Positions 16,723 to 28,214 of a stretch of DNA of 64,000 nucleotides are shown here, piece after piece (within the stretch, counting starts at the first letter, position 1; every line of letters starts with the position of its first letter). The stretch lies in NCBI GenBank assembly GCA_040882285.1, contig JBBEBQ010000005.1:463633-527632 (forward strand), read 5' to 3'. The stretch is from Gemmatimonadaceae bacterium (lineage in GTDB: Bacteria; Gemmatimonadota; Gemmatimonadetes; Gemmatimonadales; Gemmatimonadaceae). Position numbers and translations under genes: made by a program. A model generated the notes under the pieces. It saw nothing but the letters and a program-made list of their open reading frames with translations. It searched no databases and was not told the origin of the DNA.

Positions 16723-17855
16723 CCGATCAGATCGACGAGCCGTCGCCCAAGATCCAGTAGCGCCTTCCCCGCGACGGAATCGGGCTCGGCCAGCACTATC
16801 GGCTTGCCGGTGTCACCGCCCTCGAGCACGCGGCCGTACAGCGGGATCCGCGCGAGCAGCGGCAGGCCGAGCTCCTTCGCGAGCCGCTCGCCTCCGCCCG
16901 ACCCGAAGATCGTCGTCTCCGCGTTGCAGTGCGGGCACTCGAAGTAGCTCATGTTCTCGATGATGCCGAGGACCGGCACCCCGACGCGCTGAAACATCTT
17001 CGCGCCGCGGAGCGCGTCGCCGGTGGAGACCTCCTGCGGCGTCGTGACTATCAGCGATCCCTCCACATGCGTCGCCTGCACCAGCGACAGCTGCGCGTCG
17101 CCGGTTCCCGGCGGGAGATCGACGATGAAATAGTCCAGCTCGCCCCACATGACGTCGCGCAGGAACTGCGTGATGATCTTCATGATGATGGGACCGCGCC
17201 AGATGGCGGGCTGATCGCGCTCCATGAGGAAGCCGAGGCTCATCACCTTCACACCGTGCGCCTCGAGCGGGATGATCTTCTCGCCGCGTACTTCCGGCTG
17301 CTCGTTCACGCCGAGCATCGCGGGGATGTTGGGGCCGTAGATGTCGGCGTCCATGAGCCCGACGCGCGCGCCCGTCTGCGCCAGCGCCACCGCGACGTTG
17401 GCGGCGACGGTGGACTTGCCCACGCCGCCCTTGCCGCTCGACACCGCGATGATGTGGCCGAGGTTCGGATACGCCACCGGCGTCGGAGCCGGGACCGCGG
17501 CGCGCTGCGACTGAGGCTCCTGACCCATGACCGGGAGCGACCGTCCGGCGCCCGGCTTCTTCTCCCGCGGCGGCGCGGCGGCGGCGGCCGCGGCAGCCGC
17601 GGCGGCGGTGGAAGAATCCTTCACGTCGACACGCACGTCGCGAACTCCTTCGAGCCCGGCGACGGCCGAGCGGACCCGACCAACGAGTCCGGCGTCGTCG
17701 GCGGGATCGAGCAGCAGGGTGAGGCGGACGCGTCCATCGGTCGTGGTCGCGACGTCGCGCACCTGCTCGGCGGACACGATGTCACTGCCGAGGCGGGCGT
17801 TCCGCACGCGGACGAGCGCGCCAGCTATGCGCTCCTGGAGAGACTGGGCCGCCAC
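16719..17855 (-). CDS. mrp: Mrp/NBP35-family Fe-S cluster carrier ATPase
   Basis: Iron-sulfur cluster scaffold or carrier with a deviant Walker A. 378 residues. An N-terminal MIP18/DUF59-like domain (residues 1-75) is joined by an unusual linker containing about eleven consecutive Ala to the P-loop domain: SSGKGGVGKSTVAANVAVAL, LMDADIYGPNIP, DLPPGTGDAQL, and YFECPHCN, whose Cys pair would bridge a cluster in the dimer. Its ATG directly follows the stop of the NifU-like gene, so the pair is one Fe-S biogenesis operon. Confidence 0.92.
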   Translation of the reverse strand: MAAQSLQERIAGALVRVRNARLGSDIVSAEQVRDVATTTDGRVRLTLLLDPADDAGLVGRVRSAVAGLEGVRDVRVDVKDSSTAAAAAAAAAAAPPREKKPGAGRSLPVMGQEPQSQRAAVPAPTPVAYPNLGHIIAVSSGKGGVGKSTVAANVAVALAQTGARVGLMDADIYGPNIPAMLGVNEQPEVRGEKIIPLEAHGVKVMSLGFLMERDQPAIWRGPIIMKIITQFLRDVMWGELDYFIVDLPPGTGDAQLSLVQATHVEGSLIVTTPQEVSTGDALRGAKMFQRVGVPVLGIIENMSYFECPHCNAETTIFGSGGGERLAKELGLPLLARIPLYGRVLEGGDTGKPIVLAEPDSVAGKALLDLGRRLVDLIG

Positions 17856-18125
17856 CTAGCGCGGCCGCGCGGAAGCTCGAACGCCCGCGATCCCGGGGAT
17901 CCGTCGGCGGAGGTGCGCCTCGATCCCCTCCACGAAAGTTGCAGCTTTCATGTCGCAGTCGGGGCAGTCCCCGCTGATCTCCAGGTACACGACCTTCTCG
18001 GATGCGTCGAAGCGGTCGAGCCGGAGCGCGGAGGACTCGAGCTTGAGCATTGGGGCCAGGGACTCGATCTCGCGCTCGATCTGCTTCTCGATGTTGGCAG
18101 CCGTCTTCGATCGTCGGAAGGCCAT
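17856..18125 (-). CDS. NifU C-terminal-like domain protein
   Basis: 89 residues. The second half has GDCPDCDMKAATFVEGIEAH and ends in an Arg-rich helix (HLRRRIPGIAGV). The Cys-x2-Cys motif and following helix match the NifU C-terminal domain that carries Fe-S clusters. ATG at 18125 fits the domain length; upstream in-frame codons run into the repeat element. It lies immediately upstream of mrp with no spacer, so cluster transfer between the two is likely. Confidence 0.83.
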   Translation of the reverse strand: MAFRRSKTAANIEKQIEREIESLAPMLKLESSALRLDRFDASEKVVYLEISGDCPDCDMKAATFVEGIEAHLRRRIPGIAGVRASARPR

Positions 18126-18140
18126 AGCCGGAACATAGCT

Positions 18141-18204
18141 AGCTGTTGGCTGTTGGCTATTGGCTGTTGGCCCAGCTAACAGCCAACAGCTAAGAGCCAA
18201 CAGC
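18141..18204. repeat. Heptamer repeat element, GGCTRTT family, inverted pair
   Basis: Left arm 18141-18171 (tandem GGCTGTT/GGCTATT) and right arm 18175-18204 (inverse copies) are separated by only three bases, so a long hairpin can form. The right arm contains the TAG that ends the nrnA-like gene, whose last codons (Ala-Val-Gly-Ser) are repeat sequence. The element separates nrnA from the NifU-like/mrp pair. Confidence 0.85.
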
Positions 18205-19210
18205 GCCGTGCTTTTCCAGGAACACCCGCGCCGCGGTGATCACGTCGTGCCGGACCTCTTCCAGGGTCCCCGCGATCAGCGCGCCCGACGCCTTCGCGTG
18301 GCCGCCGCCGCCGAACTCCCTGGCGAACGCGTTCACGTCCACCTCGCCGGCGCTGCGGAACGACACCTTCACCTTGCCGTGGCCGAGGTCGCGGAAGAAG
18401 ACGGCCAGCTTCGTGCCGGCGACCGACCGCGGGTGCTCGGCGATCCCGTCCAGGTCCTCCGATTTGAGCCCGTGAGTCTCGGGCGCACCGGCTTCCACTG
18501 AGATCCAGGCGATGCCGTAGTCGGGGTCCACCTCGAGAGTCGCCAGGGCGTCGCGCAGAAGATGCAGCCGGCCGATCGGCACCGACGCGTAGATCCGCCG
18601 ATACATCGCTTCGGGATCCACGCCCGCGGCCAGCAGCGCGCCCGCGATCGCGTGGCAGCGCGCGCTCGTGTTGCTGAACCTGAAGCCCCCGGTGTCGGTC
18701 AGCAGCGCGACGTACAGCGCCTCCGCGACCGGCGCCGTGAGCTCGAGGTCGAGCACCGCGGCGAGATCGTAGATCAGCTCGCCCGTCGCGCACGCGGCCG
18801 TGTCGCACAGCGCGAGCTCGGTGATCGCCATCTCGGACGGGTGGTGGTCTATCACGATCTTGGTCGCCTGCGACGCGCGCACGACCGGGCCGAGCTGGCC
18901 GAGCCGCCGCAGATCGCTGATGTCGAGCACGACGATGAGATCGGATTTCCGGATCGTCCTCTCGGCGTCGTTCGACTCGTTGCGCACGTCGTCGCCGAGC
19001 AGAAAGTCGAACATCGCGGGCCACGGCGTGGGGTTCGCGATGCTGGCTTCGATGCCGAGCTGGGTCAGCAGGTGGGCGAGCGCGACCTCGGAGCCGCAGC
19101 CGTCACCGTCGGAGTTGATGTGGGTCGAGAGCGCGACCGGCCGGCCGGCGCGAAACTCCCGCGCGAGGTGCTGTATCGCCGAGCGGCGCGCGTCGGGGAT
19201 GGCGAGCAGA

Positions 19211-19224
<14 letters not shown>
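18190..19224 (-). CDS. nrnA: DHH-family phosphoesterase, NrnA-like (nanoRNase / pAp phosphatase)
   Basis: About 344 residues from the MRLADLL start. DHH motifs: ALSTHINSDGDGCGSE near residue 35, VLDISD, IDHHPSE and LLTDTGGFRFSNTS; the C-terminal DHHA1 domain has the GGGGHAKASG loop. The family cleaves short oligonucleotides or 3'-phosphoadenosine phosphate. ATG at 19224 overlaps the end of the permease gene by 14 bp; an in-frame start 11 codons earlier is also possible. The stop codon comes from the downstream heptamer element, so the native C-terminus may have been altered by its insertion. Confidence 0.88.
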
Positions 19225-22287
<3,063 letters not shown>

Positions 22288-22292
22288 TTAAC

Positions 22293-22390
22293 GGGAATCC
22301 AAGTTCGGAGTGTCGCAGTACGGAGTCCGCAGTTGGGAGTGACTCCTGACTGACAACTCCCAACTGCCACACTCCAAACTTGGATTCCCC
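22293..22390. repeat. Heptamer-phased palindromic element, GGAGT/ACTCC family
   Basis: A 98-bp element bounded by GGGAATCCAAGTT and AACTTGGATTCCCC, so the ends are inverted repeats. Internally, blocks such as ACTCCCA, ACTGCCA and CACTCCA recur every seven bases, with their complements on the left side. A second copy with the same ends lies at 52862-52965. It fills most of the gap between guaB and the DUF1232 gene. Confidence 0.8.
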
Positions 22391-22406
22391 GTCAGCCTTC
22401 CTGGAC

Positions 22407-22880
22407 CTACAGCGGCCTCCCAATAGCCCGAAGCCTCCGGCGGACTCGTCGCGGCAGGAAGAACGCAGCCGCCATCAGCACATGCTGAAGATTCATGGAA
22501 TCCAGCGACGCCGCGTCGCCGCTCCAGTGGTTCAGCACCACCGACCGCCCGGCATTAGCGATCAGCCGCTTGAGCGACATGACGAGCACGAACACGTCGT
22601 CCACTTCCCCGAAGAACGGGATGAAGTCCGGCATCATGTCGAGCGGCATCAGGATGTACGCGACCGCGGCGCCCACCAGGAGCTTGTCGACGCCGTTCAC
22701 GCGCGGATCAGTGATCAGCCCGTACAGCAGCCGGAGAAAGTTCGGGAGCTGCGCGATCGTGTCGGCCACGGCGCGCTTGGCGCCGGTGCGCGGCCGTTGC
22801 TCGTCACCGCGGGCCGTCTTGCGGGCGGCGCGCTTCTGTCTGGATCTGCGGGCTGCTGCTCTCTCTGCTTGCGTGCTCAC
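22407..22880 (-). CDS. DUF1232 (YkvA-like) membrane-associated protein
   Basis: 157 residues. A basic N-terminal 45 residues is followed by LLYGLITDPRVNGVDKLLVGAAVAYILMPLDMMPDFIPFFGEVDDV (given here only as a region, about residues 52-97), the DUF1232 core with its Pro-Leu-Asp-Met and Pro-Asp-Phe-Ile-Pro signature. A second hydrophobic stretch lies near the C-terminus. The family's function is unknown. Confidence 0.84.
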   Translation of the reverse strand: MSTQAERAAARRSRQKRAARKTARGDEQRPRTGAKRAVADTIAQLPNFLRLLYGLITDPRVNGVDKLLVGAAVAYILMPLDMMPDFIPFFGEVDDVFVLVMSLKRLIANAGRSVVLNHWSGDAASLDSMNLQHVLMAAAFFLPRRVRRRLRAIGRPL

Positions 22881-22916
22881 GGCGCTCTCCGGGTAGTCCG
22901 TACGCCGCGCTGGGCG

Positions 22917-23270
22917 CTACTCGCGGCCTGACGGCGGCGACTGCGCTGGCGGCGGCGGCGACGACGGCTTCGTCACCACGTTGACCACGTCCGTTGCAAC
23001 AGACTTGCCAACGTTCGCGACACCGTTGATCACGCCCGCCGCCTTGCTGAGGATGTTCATGGTCCCGGCGATGGCCCCGGCGGACACCTTGCCGGCCCGG
23101 AGGGTGTCTTCGACGTTCTCGGCGAGCCGCTGGATCGGGTTCTGCGCGGGCTCGGCGCGGCGGGCGTACTTCGATTCGAGAAAGTCGATGTAATCGAGGA
23201 TCTCGTACACGCGATCGTCAGGGAGCGAGTCGAGCTTGCGGACGATCCGCTCGCGCATGATGTCGTTCAC
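22917..23270 (-). CDS. Small protein with a DUF2281-like N-terminus
   Basis: 117 residues. The N-terminal 35 residues (IVRKLDSLPDDRVYEILDYI then DFLESKYARR) resemble the short helical domain found in DUF2281-type proteins. The middle is low in charge and rich in Gly, Ala and Val (KAAGVINGVANVGKSVATDV) and may contact membrane. The tail is Pro/Ser-rich. No function can be named. It lies between the DUF1232 gene and a peptidase gene on the same strand. Confidence 0.6.
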   Translation of the reverse strand: MNDIMRERIVRKLDSLPDDRVYEILDYIDFLESKYARRAEPAQNPIQRLAENVEDTLRAGKVSAGAIAGTMNILSKAAGVINGVANVGKSVATDVVNVVTKPSSPPPPAQSPPSGRE

Positions 23271-23282
23271 TCCGGGGCGGGC

Positions 23283-24326
23283 TCAGCCGCGCCAGCGAGT
23301 CTTCTTCCCACGCGTGTCGATGTGCACATACGGAGTCCTGCCCCGCGAGTACAGGCCGAGCCCGCCGGCGAGATGCGGGTGCTTCAGCTCCACGATCTCC
23401 ACGGCCAGGCCGAGCATCTGGTTGTCCGACGCGGTGAACTTGCCGTCCCCATTCACGTCGATCGCCACGTCGGCCGCGTCGCCGTACTGATGCCGGCTAT
23501 CGCGCGCGGCGCGGCGGATCCTGCGGTTGTGATCCGGCGAGCGGAATCCCGATCTCACGTCCAGCGCCAACTCGACTTCCCCTCCGTGCCAGCGCTGAAT
23601 CTCGCTCACCACCAGCTCGAGCTTGTCCAGCAGGCGGGGGCTCGCCGCGGCGTACCGCGGCCACGACTTCTGGTTGTCGTGCGTCACGAAGTCGCGCACG
23701 CGCAGGTGCTTGGTGATGCTCAGCCCGAGATCGCCCGGCATGATCTCCATGAATCCTTCGGGCGGAGGCCGGTTGCCGCTGACCTTCTCGCTCAGGTACG
23801 TGCCGATCCGGTAGCCGTTCAGGATGCCACCGACTTTCTGCTCGAACGGCATCAGCACCGCGACGGCCAGGCCGTCGATCACCCGACGCTCGCTTCCCCT
23901 GATCAGCACGACACGGTAGAAGCCGGGCTTCTGCGGTCCGTCGAGGATTGCGCCGCCGAGCGGCTTTGGAGGAGCCACTGTGACACTGTCGCCCAGCCTC
24001 ACCCACGTGTACGAGAGACCGTTCGGATCGCCCTGGATCTGGAGCGGATACTCGAGCGTCTCGCCCGGCATCACGAACCTGACCTTCACTTCCCCGCTCG
24101 CTCCGTACGCGTCCATCGAGGGGCTCGCGACGATCATGGGGCGGGGCTTCAGGAAGCCGCCGAACGGCGACATTGCGGCGCTGCGGCCGGCGTAGAACTG
24201 AATGACCCCGACGGCGGCCACGACGAACAGGACGAGCGTGATGACGCTTTCCCTGGCATTGGAGCGCGGCCGTCTGGCCGCGCGACTTGGCGGCCGCCTG
24301 CGCCTGTCGGGCGTATTCAAAGACAT
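23283..24326 (-). CDS. Membrane-anchored M15-type murein peptidase with an embedded EF-hand-like loop
   Basis: 347 residues. One N-terminal transmembrane anchor (VITLVLFVVAAVGVIQFYAG) is preceded by a very basic tail. A beta-rich middle leads to an M15A/YcbK-like catalytic domain (about 230-347): VRSGFRSPDHN, SRHQYGDAADVAID and YVHIDTRG give the His/Asp zinc ligands expected for a D,D-peptidase. Directly after the metal-binding Asp comes DVNGDGKFTASD, a complete DxNxDGxxTxxD calcium-loop pattern. It probably cuts peptidoglycan stem peptides in the periplasm. It follows the L,D-transpeptidase gene on the same strand after 106 bp. Confidence 0.8.
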   Translation of the reverse strand: MSLNTPDRRRRPPSRAARRPRSNARESVITLVLFVVAAVGVIQFYAGRSAAMSPFGGFLKPRPMIVASPSMDAYGASGEVKVRFVMPGETLEYPLQIQGDPNGLSYTWVRLGDSVTVAPPKPLGGAILDGPQKPGFYRVVLIRGSERRVIDGLAVAVLMPFEQKVGGILNGYRIGTYLSEKVSGNRPPPEGFMEIMPGDLGLSITKHLRVRDFVTHDNQKSWPRYAAASPRLLDKLELVVSEIQRWHGGEVELALDVRSGFRSPDHNRRIRRAARDSRHQYGDAADVAIDVNGDGKFTASDNQMLGLAVEIVELKHPHLAGGLGLYSRGRTPYVHIDTRGKKTRWRG

Positions 24327-24432
24327 CCGGATAAAGATAGTTGGTTAGGGCTTTGGAGGCGTAAACAAAAGACGATTTAGTGCTGCGCCGGGTTACGTCA
24401 TTTTGCCGCGACTTCGGATCGAGGACTTTGCG

Positions 24433-25287
24433 TCAGTAGATGTACACCGGAGTCCCCACCGGGACCATCTCGAACAGCCGCTCGATGTCCTCGTTCCGCA
24501 TGCGGACGCAGCCGTGGCTGACCGCCCGGCCGACCGTCTCCGGCTTGTTCGTCCCGTGGATCCCGTAGCCGTCGCCCAGGTTGAGCCGCCGCGTGCCGAG
24601 CACGCCCTCGTACCGCCGCGCGTTCGTGCCGAACGGCGGGATGATGATGTTCCCGCCGGCGACGACCTCACGATCCTCCCGCCCTCCTCCGAGCGACACG
24701 ACGCTGCCGCCGGCCGAGCGCTTCACCAGCTCGGAGCCGGATGTATAGATCATCCCGCCGTCGCCCGTCGGGACGCTCTCGTTGCGCGCCAGCTTCACCA
24801 CGCCGAGTCCGCGCTTCCGCGCCAGCTCGATGTAGTGCCAGTCGGGCGGCACCCACGCGGGATCTACCTCCTTCAGCCGCACCACGAGCCGTCCGCGCGG
24901 AGTCTGGAAGCGGAACCGGTTGGTGCCGCTGACGAGCTCTTTCCCGCTCCCGGTCGCGACCGGCGCCTGGAACAGGGTCTCCGGACCGCGCTTGAACCAG
25001 AGCTTTCGCTCGGCGATGCTGATCACGATGTACGGCTGGTCGGCGGCCGCGACGGGGGCAGCGGCGAGCACGTTCTTCAGGCTGTCGGTGGTCGTGCCGA
25101 TCTTGGCCCTGACTTCCTCGAGCACGCCGAGGTTGTCGTTGAAGACCATGCGGTTGACGTCGCGCTCGTACCGGAGCTCCGCGGTGCGAGTCACCAGCAC
25201 GGCGCTGGGCGCCGCGGCGACGGTGAATCCGCCGACCAGGAGCCAGGCGTTGCGCCCGCCGAACCTGAATGCGTCTACGATGGACAT
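24433..25287 (-). CDS. L,D-transpeptidase (YkuD domain)
   Basis: 284 residues. An N-terminal hydrophobic segment (LLVGGFTVAAAPSAVLV) anchors or exports it, then a periplasmic linker and a C-terminal YkuD domain. The catalytic signature is intact: GIHGTNKPETVGRAVSHGCV, followed by RMRNEDIERLFEMVPVGTPV, with His, His and Cys in order. It should form 3-3 crosslinks or attach proteins to peptidoglycan. Only one base separates it from the stop of the upstream paralogue that lacks these residues. Confidence 0.92.
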   Translation of the reverse strand: MSIVDAFRFGGRNAWLLVGGFTVAAAPSAVLVTRTAELRYERDVNRMVFNDNLGVLEEVRAKIGTTTDSLKNVLAAAPVAAADQPYIVISIAERKLWFKRGPETLFQAPVATGSGKELVSGTNRFRFQTPRGRLVVRLKEVDPAWVPPDWHYIELARKRGLGVVKLARNESVPTGDGGMIYTSGSELVKRSAGGSVVSLGGGREDREVVAGGNIIIPPFGTNARRYEGVLGTRRLNLGDGYGIHGTNKPETVGRAVSHGCVRMRNEDIERLFEMVPVGTPVYIY

Positions 25288-25288
25288 G

Positions 25289-26020
25289 TCAGTAGAAGAA
25301 TACCTTCGTACCGGGGGAAAGGTTCTCTACGATGGCCTTCAGATCGGCTTCGCTCGCGCGCACGCTTCCGGGTAGCACGTACGACGAATCCGCGAGCGGA
25401 CCGGCGCTCGGCAGCGAATAGATCACGGTGCCGCCGTCAAGCAGCAACGCTATCGGTCCGAGCGCACCCCGCACCGGGCCCCCTGATCCCGGGAGCTTCC
25501 TGTCCGCGTACACCCACGCGGGTACGTTCCACGATTCGCCGGCGAGAACTTCGACGATCGTGCGCTCGCCGCGCGGGATCGCGATGTGAATCGTGTCGGG
25601 CGGCGTTCCGACCGAGCGCTCCGGTCCAACCTCCGCGGGCATCTCCCGGAGTATCGCGCCTTCGCGCTCGAGGTATATCCGCCCGCTGTCCACGGGGATC
25701 GACAGGTGAATGCGCTTGGCGAGCTGCGCCTGCCTGCGCGCCAGCTCGACCGCCATGCGCAGCTTGTCCTGCTCCGCGGCGATGATGAGATCGGTCTTCT
25801 GCCGCTCCGCCGCGCTCATGCTCGCGCGCAGCCGCTCGACTTCCTTCGTGTACGCGAATCGCTTGTACACGAGCCAGCCGTCGATCGCGATGAGCGCGGC
25901 GACGCCGAGCACCATCGTGAAGATGAACCCTGGGTAGCTGCGCCTGAAGTCGCGCCAGCCGGCGCGGCGCCGGTCGCTGCGGAATTCACCCTGTCTGCGG
26001 TCGGAATCGGGATCGGTCAT
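25289..26020 (-). CDS. Degenerate L,D-transpeptidase paralogue lacking catalytic His/Cys
   Basis: 243 residues. One N-terminal transmembrane helix (GFIFTMVLGVAALIAIDGWL) and a coiled-coil-like segment of charged residues (about 60-95) precede a domain whose end, VLPGSVRASEADLKAIVENL then SPGTKVFFY, aligns with the active neighbour's SHGCVRMRNEDIERLF ... GTPVYIY. The catalytic Cys is replaced by Ser, the preceding His by Pro, and the earlier His-Gly by Tyr-Ser. It overlaps the upstream SH3-like gene by ATGA and ends one base before the active enzyme, so a regulatory or scaffolding partner is plausible. Confidence 0.75.
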   Translation of the reverse strand: MTDPDSDRRQGEFRSDRRRAGWRDFRRSYPGFIFTMVLGVAALIAIDGWLVYKRFAYTKEVERLRASMSAAERQKTDLIIAAEQDKLRMAVELARRQAQLAKRIHLSIPVDSGRIYLEREGAILREMPAEVGPERSVGTPPDTIHIAIPRGERTIVEVLAGESWNVPAWVYADRKLPGSGGPVRGALGPIALLLDGGTVIYSLPSAGPLADSSYVLPGSVRASEADLKAIVENLSPGTKVFFY

Positions 26021-26670
26021 TGAGCGCGGGTGAGGGCCTGAAGATCGAGCACCGGAACGCCGATCGGGTCGCTCCGGCCGAAACGTATCCGGGCGACGAT
26101 GGTGAGCTGCGCGAGCGGCGGGATCGCACGAGCCATGCCGAGCAGCGAGGGCGGAACCGCGATGTAGAGCAGCGAGCGCTCTTCGCCGGGACCCTGCGCG
26201 AGGATGTACGGCTCGCCGTCGACGAGCCCTTTGCGGAGCGGATCGGCCGTGCGCAGCGCGACGAACTCGACCGCCCAGCGGACGAGCTTCCCGCGGCTGC
26301 CCGCCGAGTCCGCGCGCAGGTCCGCCGCGCTCATGCGAGTCAGCTCGCCGGAGTCCGCCGGGAGCATGTCGGTCGCGAGGACCCATCCCTCGGTCCGCAC
26401 CCGGAGCCAGTTGCGGTCGCGCGCGAGCACCTCGAGCCGCGCGCTCGTGTCGACGCGCGCGGTGGGCCTGCCGTCCGGCGAGGCGCGCAGCACGGCCGGG
26501 CGAGCGGGAATCACGGTCCGCGTCGCAGGCGGCCGGATCGTGTCCTGGGCCTGAGCCGGGTGGGCCGAGACCAGCACGGCGACGAGAAGCAGCTGGATCG
26601 CTGGAGAGGGCAGATGAATCCGGGTTAGATTGAGCAACTCACGGGCGGTCGAACATATCACCGTCAGCAT
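26017..26670 (-). CDS. Secreted SH3-like domain protein
   Basis: Up to 217 residues. A hydrophobic segment (SPAIQLLLVAVLVSAHPAQA) is a signal peptide; residues before it may be leader read-through, and the true start may be a TTG about ten codons later. After the signal, VIPARPAVLRASPDGRPTAR then LEVLARDRNWLRVRTEGWVL has the pattern of a bacterial SH3 domain, commonly used to bind peptidoglycan. It heads an operon of SH3-like protein, degenerate L,D-transpeptidase and active L,D-transpeptidase, divergent from gpmI. Confidence 0.7.
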   Translation of the reverse strand: MLTVICSTARELLNLTRIHLPSPAIQLLLVAVLVSAHPAQAQDTIRPPATRTVIPARPAVLRASPDGRPTARVDTSARLEVLARDRNWLRVRTEGWVLATDMLPADSGELTRMSAADLRADSAGSRGKLVRWAVEFVALRTADPLRKGLVDGEPYILAQGPGEERSLLYIAVPPSLLGMARAIPPLAQLTIVARIRFGRSDPIGVPVLDLQALTRAQ

Positions 26671-26687
26671 ACCCCGCCAATATCACT

Positions 26688-28214
26688 TTGAACCGCCCTG
26701 TCGCGCTCGTCGTTCTCGATGGATGGGGCTTCCGCGAGGCCCGTGAGGGTAACGCGATCGCCCTCGCCACCACGCCCGCGTGGGACGGCCTCTGGTCGCT
26801 TCCCTCAAGGACGCTGCTCGAGGCGTCAGGTCTGCGGGTTGGACTGCCGCACGGGCAGATGGGCAACAGCGAGGTAGGCCACCTGAACCTCGGCGCCGGC
26901 CGCGTGGTGATGCAGGACCTCGTGCGCATCAACACGTCCATCGAGGACGGGTCCTTCTTCACGAATCCGGCGCTCGTGGCCGCGTGCGAGCAGGTGAGGG
27001 CGCGCGATGCGACGCTGCACCTCATGGGGCTCGTCGGATGCGGCGGGGTGCACGCGCTCGACCGGCATCTGTTCGCGCTCATCGATCTCGCCGAGCGCGC
27101 GGGGGTGAGGCGCGTCGCCATTCACGCGCTGCTCGACGGGCGCGACACGATGCCGACGTCCGGGCTGGCGTACCTCGACGAGCTGATCGCGCACGCGCGC
27201 GGGCGCGCGTTCATCGCCAGCATCGGCGGCCGGTACTACGGCATGGACCGCGACCGCCGCTGGGACAGAACGCAGCTGTTCTATCGGGCGGCCGTGCAGG
27301 GCGCCGGTCCGGCGGTCTCCGACCCGCGCGACGCCGTGCTCGCGTCGTACACCGCCGGGCTGACCGACGAGTTCATGCTGCCCGTGGTGATCGCCGACCA
27401 CGGCACGCCCCGCGCGCCGATGCGCAGCGGCGACGCGGTGATCTGCTTCAACTTCCGGTCCGACCGGATGCGGCAGATGGTGCGCGCGTTGATCGAGCCG
27501 GATTTCGACGGGTTCGACGCGCGGCACCGCCCCGACGTGTCGGTCACGACGATGACCGTGTACGACCCGCGCTTCAATCTCCCGGTCGCGTTCGAGCCGC
27601 AGTCGATGGCGCGGATCGTGGTGCAGGTGCTGGCCGAGCGCGAGAGATCGATCCTCAAGACGGCGGAAACGGAGAAGTATCCGCACGTGACTTACTTCTT
27701 CAACGGGGGCAACGAGCCGCCGGTTCGCGGTGAGGATCGCGTGCTCATTCCCAGTCCGAAGGTCGCGACGTACGATCTCAAGCCGGAGATGAGCGCGCAC
27801 GGAGTCTCGGAAGCGCTGTGCGGCGCGATCGACCGGAAGTCGCACGATTTCCTGCTGTGCAACTTCGCCAATGCCGACATGGTCGGGCACAGCGGCTCCA
27901 TTCCCGCTACTATTCGCGCGGTGGAGGCCGTGGACGAATGTCTCGGCCGCGTCGTGCAGGCGTGCGACCGGACGGGGACGCGGCTGATCGTTACCGCGGA
28001 CCACGGCAACGCCGAGCTTATGATCGACCCGGCGACGGGCGGTCCGCACACGGCGCACACCACCAACCCGGTGCCGATCGTGTTGTACGGCGCCGACCCC
28101 GGGCCTCTGCGGCAGGGTGGCGCGCTGTGCGACGTTGGACCGACTTTGCTGGCGATGATGGGTATCGACAAGCCTCAGGAAATGACCGGAGTTGACCTTC
28201 GTGAACTCGACTGA
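26688..28214 (+). CDS. gpmI: 2,3-bisphosphoglycerate-independent phosphoglycerate mutase
   Basis: Mn-dependent interconversion of 3- and 2-phosphoglycerate in glycolysis. 508 residues, normal length. VALVVLDGWGFRE gives the first metal Asp; MGNSEVGHLNLGAGRVV carries the phosphoserine; HALLDGRDTMPTSG, CFNFRSDRMRQM and the late metal ligands NFANADMVGHSG and VTADHGNAE are all present. The start is TTG at 26688, leaving only 17 bp to the divergent SH3-like gene if that gene starts at 26670. Its stop lies inside the next gene. Confidence 0.96.
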   Translation: MNRPVALVVLDGWGFREAREGNAIALATTPAWDGLWSLPSRTLLEASGLRVGLPHGQMGNSEVGHLNLGAGRVVMQDLVRINTSIEDGSFFTNPALVAACEQVRARDATLHLMGLVGCGGVHALDRHLFALIDLAERAGVRRVAIHALLDGRDTMPTSGLAYLDELIAHARGRAFIASIGGRYYGMDRDRRWDRTQLFYRAAVQGAGPAVSDPRDAVLASYTAGLTDEFMLPVVIADHGTPRAPMRSGDAVICFNFRSDRMRQMVRALIEPDFDGFDARHRPDVSVTTMTVYDPRFNLPVAFEPQSMARIVVQVLAERERSILKTAETEKYPHVTYFFNGGNEPPVRGEDRVLIPSPKVATYDLKPEMSAHGVSEALCGAIDRKSHDFLLCNFANADMVGHSGSIPATIRAVEAVDECLGRVVQACDRTGTRLIVTADHGNAELMIDPATGGPHTAHTTNPVPIVLYGADPGPLRQGGALCDVGPTLLAMMGIDKPQEMTGVDLRELD

